The notes below the pieces were generated by a model. That model was not told the DNA's origin and did no database searches. It was given only the letters and a program-made list of their open reading frames with translations. Made by a program: the position numbers and the translations under genes. From CAZEYT01 sp964516295 (GTDB lineage Bacteria; Verrucomicrobiota; Verrucomicrobiia; Chthoniobacterales; Terrimicrobiaceae), in the NCBI GenBank assembly GCA_964516295.1, contig CAZEYT010000046.1, positions 1 through 21,639 of the forward strand: a stretch of DNA of 21,639 nucleotides, read 5' to 3'. Positions 15,745 to 21,639 of the stretch are shown piece by piece. Every line of letters begins with the position of its first letter. Positions within the stretch are counted from its first letter, which is position 1.

Positions 15745-16718
15745 ACCCGGCATTTCCAGCGGGCACACCGCTTTTCCTGGCACCCATGGCCGGTGTCACG
15801 AACACGGTTTTCCGGCAGCTCTGCAAAACGTTGGGAGCGGATGTCCTCACGACCGAGTTCGTCTCGGCGGAGGGCATTTTGCATCGCAATGAGCGGACGC
15901 GACGATACCTCGAGTTCGAGCGAAGCGAGCGACCTTTGGGCGTCCAACTTGTTGGAGCTGATCCGGACCATCTCGCGCAGGCAGCGAAGGCGGTCGCGGA
16001 CTGGGTGGAGCCGGATTTTCTCGACCTCAACTTCGGTTGCCCGGTGAACAAGGTTGTTTGCAAGAACGGTGGGTCCGCGCTTTTGCGCGATTGTCCGCTC
16101 CTGGCCAAAGTTGCCAGGGCGGTGGTCAGGGCGGCGGGTGACGTTCCGGTGACGGCAAAGATTCGCATCGGGTGGGACAGCCGGTCCATCAATGCGGTGG
16201 AGACCTCGCGTGTGCTGCAGGGGGAGGGGATCCGCCGCATTGCCGTGCATGGACGCACGAAAGAGCAGGGTTATTCGGGAGAAGCCGACTGGAATGTGAT
16301 TGGCGAGGTGGCCGCTGCGGTCGGCGTTCCGGTGATCGGCAACGGGGACGTTTCGAGTGTAGAGATCGCCCGGCGTCGCCTGCGCGAAACCGGGGTCGTC
16401 GGGCTCATGATCGGTCGGGCCGCCATGAATCATCCGTGGATTTTCCGCGAGATTCGCGACTCCCTGTCCGGTGCGGAAGCCGGCGCAGCGGTGACTCTTT
16501 CGGAAAAGTGGGATTTTATTCTCGAGCATTGCGCGCGCGAGATCGCGTGGTGGGGTGGGCGGGAGTTGCTGGCCATGAAGGCGATGCGGGCCCGTCTCAT
16601 GGCCTACACACGCGGCATGCCGGGCGGTGCGCGGCTTCGCTCCGAACTCCAGCGGGTGGAATCGCTCGATCAGGTCCGAACCATCGCCGCCGCCCAGACG
16701 GAACTTATTCCCGATTGA
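15741..16718 (+). CDS. dusB: tRNA-dihydrouridine synthase, DusB-like
   Basis: A 325-residue flavoenzyme that reduces specific uridines in the tRNA D-loop to dihydrouridine, using FMN and NADPH. The TIM-barrel signatures are all there: LAPMAGVTNTVFR near residue 13, LDLNFGCPVNKVV with catalytic Cys at 100, TAKIRIGWD (K140), VHGRTKEQGYSG (H170) and VIGNGDV, followed by GLMIGRAAMNHPWIF. A helical tRNA-binding domain follows (residues ~255-325). The GTG start at 15741 overlaps the upstream stop (GTGA) and is the only start that keeps the N-terminal strand. The DusB label rather than DusA/DusC rests on length and overall resemblance. It is part of the envelope-gene operon, followed by the flavoprotein after 35 nt. 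Confidence 0.92.
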   Translation: MNPAFPAGTPLFLAPMAGVTNTVFRQLCKTLGADVLTTEFVSAEGILHRNERTRRYLEFERSERPLGVQLVGADPDHLAQAAKAVADWVEPDFLDLNFGCPVNKVVCKNGGSALLRDCPLLAKVARAVVRAAGDVPVTAKIRIGWDSRSINAVETSRVLQGEGIRRIAVHGRTKEQGYSGEADWNVIGEVAAAVGVPVIGNGDVSSVEIARRRLRETGVVGLMIGRAAMNHPWIFREIRDSLSGAEAGAAVTLSEKWDFILEHCAREIAWWGGRELLAMKAMRARLMAYTRGMPGGARLRSELQRVESLDQVRTIAAAQTELIPD

Positions 16719-16753
16719 CCTTCCCCGTATCCCGAAACGATGATCTTCAGGTG

Positions 16754-18019
16754 ATGCGCCGACAGCATGAATTTGACGTCGCTGTGATTGGTGGCGGACC
16801 GGCGGGCAGCACCGCGGCGGCTTTGCTGGCCTTGAACGGGCGGCGGGTCGTCGTGTTGGAGAAGGAGAAATTTCCCCGATTTCACATTGGCGAGTCGCTT
16901 CTACCGCGGAGCATGTCGGCGCTGCGGCAGTCGGGGGTGTTGCCCAAGATCGAGGCTGCGGGTTTTGTGAAGAAGTTCGGCGCGGAGATCGCCTCGGGAT
17001 GCGGCGAGCGCGAGTCGAGGTTCTATTTCAAAGACGGATTTCGTCCGGAGACCGACAGTGCGTTTCAAGTCACGCGCGCGGAATTTGACAAAATCCTCCT
17101 CGACCACGCTCGGGACTGCGGGGCGGATGTCCGGGAGAAGGCTGCGGTTCTTGGTGTGGACTTCGACCCGGATGCGGTGACGGTGCGTTTCGAAAGCGAC
17201 GGCAACACCCGGGAGCTTTCGTGTGCCTATGTGCTGGATTGCTCCGGACGGCAGACCGTGCTCGGCACAAAACTCGGGCTGAAACAAAAGTACGACGGTC
17301 TCGAAAAGATCGCGGTTTATGCCCATTACGAAGATGTCGCGCGGCCCGCGGGCATTGATGGAACCCTGACCCGGATGGTGCGGGCTAAGGACCGCTGGTT
17401 TTGGATGATCCCGCTTTCGGACACCAAGATGAGCGTCGGGGTCGTGATGGATACGGCGGTTTTTCGAAAGTCGAAGATGCACCCCGAGGCCCTTCTCTCT
17501 GCTTCGATTGAGGAATTGCCGGTGATGGCGGAGCGCATGACGGGCGGCCGAAGGGTCACCGAGGTCCATACCAGCGGGGACTACTCTTATCGGAACTCGC
17601 GTCTTTTTGGAGATCGGTGGTTGACCGCCGGAGATTCCGCGGGATTTATCGACCCGGTTTTCAGCAGCGGCGTTTTTCTTGCGATCCTCGGAGCGGAACA
17701 GGCGGCGGTGGCGTTGAACCTCGCGCTCGATCACCCCGCCCGGGCCCGGTCCGCCTTTGCACGACACGCGCGGCGTCTGGAGAAAGTCATGGCGCTCTAC
17801 CTCCGATTTGTTCGGGCGTGGTATCGGCAGGAATTTGTGGAAACGGTTTTGAACCCGCGCGAGTTTTTTGGAATCGTTCCCGCCGTGAATGCCGTCCTCG
17901 CCGGAAATACCGGCGCTGCTTTTGCCCTCCGCTGGCGTTTGGCCCTCTTTCAAGCCATCGTTGCGCTGCAACGATACGTTCCACTCTGCCCGCGCCTCGC
18001 CTTGCAACCGCCCCGCTGA
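16754..18019 (+). CDS. FAD-dependent oxidoreductase, flavin-dependent halogenase-like
   Basis: A 421-residue flavoprotein. GGGPAG (residues 13-18) starts the Rossmann fold that binds FAD, and GESLLPRS (46-53) follows. The substrate/halogenase features are WFWMIP (215-220, the WxWxIP form), DSAGFIDPVFSSG (F298-xx-P301-xx-S304-x-G306) and a Lys pair in FVKKFGAEI (73-74) placed like the active-site Lys of flavin-dependent halogenases. The same superfamily also contains geranylgeranyl-reductase-like enzymes, so halogenation is not proven. No membrane helix is present. ATG 16754 is preceded by GTG at 16751 and by no strong Shine-Dalgarno; an upstream extension is in frame but reads into the dus gene. 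Its stop overlaps the lipoprotein ATG by one base (TGATG). Confidence 0.85.
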   Translation: MRRQHEFDVAVIGGGPAGSTAAALLALNGRRVVVLEKEKFPRFHIGESLLPRSMSALRQSGVLPKIEAAGFVKKFGAEIASGCGERESRFYFKDGFRPETDSAFQVTRAEFDKILLDHARDCGADVREKAAVLGVDFDPDAVTVRFESDGNTRELSCAYVLDCSGRQTVLGTKLGLKQKYDGLEKIAVYAHYEDVARPAGIDGTLTRMVRAKDRWFWMIPLSDTKMSVGVVMDTAVFRKSKMHPEALLSASIEELPVMAERMTGGRRVTEVHTSGDYSYRNSRLFGDRWLTAGDSAGFIDPVFSSGVFLAILGAEQAAVALNLALDHPARARSAFARHARRLEKVMALYLRFVRAWYRQEFVETVLNPREFFGIVPAVNAVLAGNTGAAFALRWRLALFQAIVALQRYVPLCPRLALQPPR

Positions 18020-18519
18020 TGCCACGATTTTTCGTTTCCGGTTTTGTCCTCCTTCTCGCGCTGGCTCTCGCCGGTTGTTCTTCGACCACCTCGGCCCCCC
18101 GTTGGATCGAACCGGTCCACACCCAAAATGCCGCGTTCCTCTGGAAACACTCCGGCGGTACTCTGATGGGCGATGCGTCGATCACCTACGACCTGTCCGG
18201 ACATGTGATGATCCGGTTGAGCAAAAATCTGCCGTCGCCATTGCTGGAGACGGTTTCAACAGCCCAGGGACAATTTTCCGCCTCGGGGCCTCTGTCCGGC
18301 GGAGGGTGGACCGGACCGGCGAACCGCGTGCCCGTGCGTTTCAGCCTTTGGCAGGCCCTCTCCGAAGCGTGGCGTGGGGCCATCCCGGCACGGGACGGCC
18401 GCCAGGAGGTGCATACCTCTTCTTACCGCGCGGCCGTCTGGAAAGAAAACGGACGAGTTCGTGAACTCAGCGTCAGCTCCACGGATAACGGGGAAATGGT
18501 GCGACTGGTGTTCCGGTAG
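18019..18519 (+). CDS. Small lipoprotein, function unknown
   Basis: A 166-residue protein with a lipoprotein signal peptide: charged start MPRF, hydrophobic core, and lipobox LAGC with the lipidated Cys at residue 20. The Ser/Thr-rich residues after the Cys do not include an Asp at +2, so outer-membrane sorting is the default expectation. The rest has a beta-rich look (GGTLMGDASITYDLSGHVMIRL...) with no recognised domain. It has one-base TGATG coupling to the halogenase-like flavoprotein. The next gene, an L,D-transpeptidase, begins 59 nt later under its own promoter-like sequence. I have no functional call. Confidence 0.8.
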   Translation: MPRFFVSGFVLLLALALAGCSSTTSAPRWIEPVHTQNAAFLWKHSGGTLMGDASITYDLSGHVMIRLSKNLPSPLLETVSTAQGQFSASGPLSGGGWTGPANRVPVRFSLWQALSEAWRGAIPARDGRQEVHTSSYRAAVWKENGRVRELSVSSTDNGEMVRLVFR

Positions 18520-18541
18520 GTGGTTGCCAATGAGACTCAGC

Positions 18542-18570
18542 TTGACGCGCGCTGGCAAGCTGGCTTTGTT
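18542..18570 (+). promoter_or_regulatory. Candidate leaderless promoter of the L,D-transpeptidase gene
   Basis: TTGACG (18542-18547), 17-bp spacer, TTTGTT (18565-18570), then 8 nt to the ATG at 18579. The -35 matches five of six consensus bases; the -10 matches only three. No Shine-Dalgarno precedes the ATG. Confidence 0.4.
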
Positions 18571-18578
18571 CTCGTCGC

Positions 18579-19190
18579 ATGAATCGCTTTTTCCCGATCG
18601 TTGCGTTGGGGCTCACCGTTTTCCTCGGAGCCTGTGCGTCGTATGACCGCCGTTTGACCAGTTCGGCAACCAGTTATCTTGGGCAGGACGGTTCGATCAT
18701 CTCGCGCTCCAGCGCCTCGACGCTGGCTGACAAAAATTCCTATTGGGATGGAGACGGCGTTTCCGGGGCTTCTTCGATCGTGATCGACCTCTCCGAGCAA
18801 ACCGCATCGTTCTACAAAGGTCCGAAATTGGTCGGCGTGTCCGCGATTTCCACCGGACGCGAAGGCTTCGCCACTCCGACCGGCAGCTATCGGATCATGG
18901 AGAAAAAAGTGGACTACGCTTCCAATCTCTATGGAGACTATGTCGACGCCGCCGGAAACGTGGTGGTGCGCAATGTCGGAATTCGCAAAGATCCCAAGCC
19001 GCCCGGGACATCCTTTCGCGGTGCGCCCATGCCGTATTGGATGAGACTCACCGGATCCGGAATCGGAATGCACCAAGGCTTCCTGCCTGGCGTGCCTGAC
19101 AGTCACGGATGTATTCGTTTGCCGGAGAAGATGGTTAAAATCTTTTTCGCGAACGTTTCCGTCGGTACGCCGGTTCGGGTAGTCAATTAA
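18579..19190 (+). CDS. L,D-transpeptidase (YkuD family) lipoprotein
   Basis: A 203-residue envelope enzyme. It has a signal peptide with lipobox LGAC (Cys 19), so it is anchored to a membrane. The YkuD domain covers residues ~65-203 (SSIVIDLSEQTASFYKG). The catalytic motif is SHGCIRLP: Cys178 is the nucleophile, His176 the motif histidine, and His165 (GMHQG) the upstream partner, as in the family. Such enzymes make 3-3 peptidoglycan cross-links or attach lipoproteins to the wall. GRVP-type substrate contacts cannot be read here. STGREGFATPTGSYRI is the usual strand before the active site. It lies 59 nt after the lipoprotein gene, with its own TTGACG promoter-like sequence, so it may be expressed separately. 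Its end precedes the ~200-bp dnaK upstream region. Confidence 0.93.
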   Translation: MNRFFPIVALGLTVFLGACASYDRRLTSSATSYLGQDGSIISRSSASTLADKNSYWDGDGVSGASSIVIDLSEQTASFYKGPKLVGVSAISTGREGFATPTGSYRIMEKKVDYASNLYGDYVDAAGNVVVRNVGIRKDPKPPGTSFRGAPMPYWMRLTGSGIGMHQGFLPGVPDSHGCIRLPEKMVKIFFANVSVGTPVRVVN

Positions 19191-19216
19191 CGGGACGAGC
19201 CGATCGCAAAAAGTGT

Positions 19217-19229
19217 GACACATGGTGTC
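19217..19229. promoter_or_regulatory. Palindrome GACAC-N3-GTGTC upstream of dnaK
   Basis: Perfect 5-bp arms around ATG, 27 nt after the L,D-transpeptidase stop. Its half site (GACAC) recurs in the palindrome at 19247-19262. It may be a protein binding site. Confidence 0.35.
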
Positions 19230-19246
19230 GCATTAGGGTCAGTTGA

Positions 19247-19262
19247 GACATAACGTTGTGTC
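19247..19262. promoter_or_regulatory. Palindrome GACATAAC/GTTGTGTC upstream of dnaK
   Basis: A 16-bp palindrome with 7 of 8 arm positions complementary and no spacer. It shares the GACA/TGTC edge with the palindrome 18 bp upstream. The pair could bind one regulator. Confidence 0.35.
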
Positions 19263-19296
19263 ATGATGGCCCAATTGTTGGATTCTGTGATTGGCG

Positions 19297-19340
19297 TGAC
19301 TTTTCATAAGTTCCTCGACGTGAGGATCTTATGACTTTTC
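19297..19340 (+). promoter_or_regulatory. Inverted repeat with flanking direct repeats before dnaK (not CIRCE)
   Basis: CATAAGTTCCTC (19305-19316) and GAGGATCTTATG (19322-19333) are complementary at 11 of 12 positions across a 5-nt loop (GACGT). TGACTTTTC occurs at 19297-19305 and again at 19332-19340, framing the repeat. It ends 49 nt before the dnaK ATG. It does not match CIRCE (TTAGCACTC-N9-GAGTGCTAA) or the HspR box. It could be an operator or a 5' UTR hairpin. Confidence 0.55.
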
Positions 19341-19389
19341 CGTGTCGGGCGGAACAAGTCCTGCTTGAACAGTGGCAACACCTATTTCT

Positions 19390-21321
19390 ATGGCAAAAAT
19401 TCTCGGTATCGATCTGGGCACTACAAACTCCTGCATGGCTGTCATGGAGGGGGGAGAGCCCGTGGTTTTGGAAAACTCGGAGGGAGCCCGCACAACACCG
19501 TCCGTGGTGGCTTTCTCCAAATCCGGCGAACGTCTCGTCGGACAATCCGCAAAACGTCAAGCGATTACCAACCCGGCCAATACCGTGTTTTCGGTAAAGC
19601 GATTCATGGGACGGAAGTTCGATGAAGTTCGCGAAGAGGAACACCGCGTCCCCTACAAAATCGTCAAAGCCGCCAACGGCGATGCCCACATTCAGGTCGA
19701 GATCGATGGCAAGCCGAAGTCGTTCTCGCCGCCGGAGATCTCCGCCATGATCCTCGCCAAGCTGAAAGCCGACGCTGAGGCCAAACTGGGCGAAAAGATC
19801 ACCGAGGCCGTTATCACTGTCCCGGCCTATTTCAACGATTCCCAACGCAATGCGACGAAGGATGCCGGCCGGATTGCCGGGTTGGACGTGAAGCGCATCA
19901 TTAACGAGCCAACCGCAGCCTCTCTCGCCTACGGTCTCGACAAAAAGTCCGACGAGAAGATTGCCGTTTACGACTTGGGTGGTGGAACGTTCGATATTTC
20001 CGCTTTGGAAATCGGCGACGGCGTTTTTGAAGTTCGTGCCACCAACGGAGATACCCACCTCGGAGGCGACGATTGGGACAACCGCATCATGGACTGGATC
20101 ATTTCCGAGTTCAAAGCGGACTCCGGACTCGATCTCTCCAAGCAGCCCGACGCCGTTCAGCGCATCAAAGAAGAAGCAGAGAAGGCCAAGATCGCGCTCT
20201 CCTCGACCCAGGAATACGAGATTAATCTCCCGTTCATCACGGCCGACGCATCCGGCCCGAAGCACATTCAGAAAAAGCTGACCCGCTCCAAACTCGAGCA
20301 GCTCACCGACGATCTCTTCGAGCGCACGATCAAGCCGGTCAAGGACTGCTTGAACGATGCCAAGTGGTCGAAGAGCGACGTGAACGAACTCGTTCTCGTC
20401 GGTGGAATGACCCGCATGCCGAAGGTTGTGGACACCGCACGCGAACTCATCGGCAAAGAGCCGCACAAGGGGGTGAATCCTGACGAAGTGGTTGCCATCG
20501 GAGCCGGCATTCAAGGCGGCGTCCTCAAAGGCGACGTGAAAGACGTGCTTTTGCTCGACGTGACACCGCTCACGTTGGCGATCGAGACTGCTGGAGGCAT
20601 CGCCACCCCGATGATCCCGCGCAACACGACGATTCCGACCAAGAAGTCGAATACGTTTTCGACCTACAGTGACAATCAGCCGGGCGTCGAAATCAAGGTT
20701 CTCCAAGGCGAGCGGCCGTTGGCCCGCGACAATAAAAATCTTGGAACATTCCACCTCGACGGCATCCCGCCGGCTCCGCGTGGCGTTCCGCAAATCGAGG
20801 TCACCTTCGATATCGACGCCAACGGCATCCTGAACGTTTCGGCCAAAGATCTCGGGACCGGCAAGGAACAAAAGATCTCCATCACCGGATCGAGCGGACT
20901 TAGCAAAGAGGAAGTTGAGAAGATGCGCCAAGAAGCGGAGTCCCACGCCGACGAGGATCGCAAGGCCAAGGAACTCATCGAAATTCGCAACAACGCCGAT
21001 ACGTTGGCTTATCAGTCCGAGAAGCAACTCAAAGACCTCGGCGACAAGCTGAGCGCAGAGGCGAAGAAGCCGGTCGAAGATGCCATTTCCAAGGTCCGCG
21101 AAGCCCTCAAGGGCGACGATGGAGAGGCCATCAAAACCGCTTACGACGAGCTTCAGTCCAAGTTCCAGGAAGTCAGCGCCGAGCTCTACAAACAGGCCGC
21201 CGCCCAAACTGGTGCAGCCGGCAGCCCGCCGCCGCAGGGTGCCTCGGAAGCCCCCAAGAAGGACGCCGACGTCGTCGATGCGGAGTTTGAAATGGTCGAC
21301 GAGGACAAAAAGAAATCCTGA
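19390..21321 (+). CDS. dnaK: Molecular chaperone DnaK (Hsp70)
   Basis: A 643-residue Hsp70, the usual length. The nucleotide-binding domain (residues ~1-385) has GIDLGTTNSC (6-15), K70 in SVKRFMGRK, VYDLGGGTFDIS (193-204) and VGGMTRMP. The linker VLLLD is at 386-390. The substrate-binding domain and helical lid follow, and the tail ends DAEFEMVDEDKKK (the usual EEVD-like acidic tail with Met in place of Glu). It refolds and protects nascent and stress-damaged proteins with DnaJ and GrpE, neither of which is in this window. ATG 19390 is chosen over the in-frame GTG at 19372 because the family begins MAKILGIDLGT. There is no Shine-Dalgarno upstream, and the upstream region carries the inverted repeats listed separately. 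groES follows after 87 nt. Confidence 0.98.
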   Translation: MAKILGIDLGTTNSCMAVMEGGEPVVLENSEGARTTPSVVAFSKSGERLVGQSAKRQAITNPANTVFSVKRFMGRKFDEVREEEHRVPYKIVKAANGDAHIQVEIDGKPKSFSPPEISAMILAKLKADAEAKLGEKITEAVITVPAYFNDSQRNATKDAGRIAGLDVKRIINEPTAASLAYGLDKKSDEKIAVYDLGGGTFDISALEIGDGVFEVRATNGDTHLGGDDWDNRIMDWIISEFKADSGLDLSKQPDAVQRIKEEAEKAKIALSSTQEYEINLPFITADASGPKHIQKKLTRSKLEQLTDDLFERTIKPVKDCLNDAKWSKSDVNELVLVGGMTRMPKVVDTARELIGKEPHKGVNPDEVVAIGAGIQGGVLKGDVKDVLLLDVTPLTLAIETAGGIATPMIPRNTTIPTKKSNTFSTYSDNQPGVEIKVLQGERPLARDNKNLGTFHLDGIPPAPRGVPQIEVTFDIDANGILNVSAKDLGTGKEQKISITGSSGLSKEEVEKMRQEAESHADEDRKAKELIEIRNNADTLAYQSEKQLKDLGDKLSAEAKKPVEDAISKVREALKGDDGEAIKTAYDELQSKFQEVSAELYKQAAAQTGAAGSPPPQGASEAPKKDADVVDAEFEMVDEDKKKS

Positions 21322-21326
21322 TCCAC

Positions 21327-21375
21327 TTTAACCAGCGACGCCGACCTGCCGCGAGGTGGGTGGGCCCGCGTTAAA
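21327..21375. repeat. Inverted TTTAAC...GTTAAA pair between dnaK and groES
   Basis: TTTAAC (21327-21332) and GTTAAA (21370-21375) face each other across a GC-rich core with a weak ACCT/AGGT stem. It could form a hairpin that tunes read-through between the two genes; a terminator role is not supported by a T-run. Confidence 0.3.
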
Positions 21376-21392
21376 AACCAACCAAACCAACA

Positions 21393-21400
21393 AAGGAGGA
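21393..21400 (+). promoter_or_regulatory. Strong Shine-Dalgarno of groES
   Basis: AAGGAGGA ends 8 nt before the groES ATG at 21409. It is the clearest ribosome binding site in the window, in contrast to dnaK and the leaderless-looking genes. Confidence 0.85.
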
Positions 21401-21408
21401 AAGCCAAC

Positions 21409-21639
21409 ATGGCCAACGTAAACATCAAGCCTCTCGGAGACCGCGTGCTCGTGCAGCCGCTCGAAGAGAAGGAAGTCAAAAAGGGCGGAATCATCATTCC
21501 CGATACCGCCAAGGAAAAACCACAGGAAGGACAGATTGTCGCCCTCGGCACCGGCAAGCGTGACGAAGACGGCAAGCTCATCGAGTTCACCGTCAAGAAG
21601 GGGGACAAGGTCCTCATCTCCAAATACGGCGGAACCGAA
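21409..21639 (+). CDS. groES: Co-chaperonin GroES (Hsp10), 3' end cut by the window
   Basis: The first 77 codons of a ~95-residue GroES, open to the last base. It starts MANVNIKPLGDRVLVQPLEE and has the mobile loop (EVKKGGIIIPDTAKEKPQEG, residues ~21-40), then the VALGTGKRDEDGKL and VKKGDKVLISKYGGTE strands. The seven-fold ring caps GroEL during protein folding. groEL is expected just beyond the window, but that cannot be seen. Placement 87 nt after dnaK is less common than the usual separate groESL operon. A strong Shine-Dalgarno precedes it. Confidence 0.97.
   Translation, partial: MANVNIKPLGDRVLVQPLEEKEVKKGGIIIPDTAKEKPQEGQIVALGTGKRDEDGKLIEFTVKKGDKVLISKYGGTE

Noticed and set aside
19364..19388. 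A sigma-32-like promoter (CTTGAA ... CCTATTTC) just before dnaK
   Set aside because: Transcription would begin inside the dnaK coding sequence, past its ATG at 19390, and the -10 match is poor.
19191..19389. CIRCE (HrcA) or HAIR (HspR) operator before dnaK
   Set aside because: Neither TTAGCACTC-N9-GAGTGCTAA nor CTTGAGT-N7-ACTCAAG is present, even allowing a few mismatches. The repeat found there is different.
19261..21207. A 648-residue open frame antisense to dnaK
   Set aside because: Antisense to a highly conserved gene. Such frames opposite dnaK are a well-known artefact of its codon use.
1..21639. CRISPR array, prophage, toxin-antitoxin or defence island
   Set aside because: No regularly spaced repeats, no phage structural or integrase genes and no recognisable defence domains. 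Apart from the ISL3 remnant the window is chromosomal housekeeping and envelope genes.

Overview
The window looks like chromosomal DNA from a GC-rich member of the Verrucomicrobiota. This is inferred from gene content: a Minf_1886-family protein (known from Planctomycetes and Verrucomicrobia), a DUF1800/DUF1501 exported-protein pair, a LacI-type regulator of the long verrucomicrobial kind, DUF1844, and many start codons without a Shine-Dalgarno sequence. The genus cannot be named from sequence alone.

Layout. Positions 1-450 hold the 3' remnant of an ISL3-type insertion sequence, followed by tRNA-Phe(GAA) on the minus strand. Next come a large membrane-anchored protein of unknown function (minus) and a divergent 90-aa membrane protein (plus). 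That small gene converges on a LacI regulator plus glycoside-hydrolase-like pair (minus), with a terminator-like hairpin between them. From 6.2 kb onward every gene is on the plus strand: a MutT/Nudix-like protein, an M23 (LytM) peptidase, and the coupled DUF1800-DUF1501 pair. A long tightly packed cluster follows from 10.5 to 18.5 kb: a 44-aa membrane peptide, Minf_1886, a double M16 peptidase, DUF1844, an LptF/LptG permease, a hypothetical protein, a DusB-like tRNA dihydrouridine synthase, a halogenase-like flavoprotein and a small lipoprotein. An L,D-transpeptidase lipoprotein comes next, then dnaK and the start of groES, which is cut by the window end.

How the genes work together. The plus-strand cluster is mostly about the cell envelope: LPS export, two peptidoglycan enzymes (M23 and L,D-transpeptidase), an exported zinc protease and lipoproteins. 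The last block is the chaperone pair dnaK-groES. LacI and the hydrolase form a small carbohydrate-use unit.

No phage, CRISPR array or recognisable defence system is present. The most unusual signals are regulatory. Several genes without a ribosome binding site have a TTGNNN / TANNNT promoter whose -10 box lies only 5-10 nt before the start codon, which suggests leaderless mRNAs. At two of them a palindrome with 5-bp arms and a 7-nt centre encloses the -10 and ends exactly at the ATG. The dnaK upstream region carries a strong inverted repeat that is not CIRCE, together with two GACAC-type palindromes.
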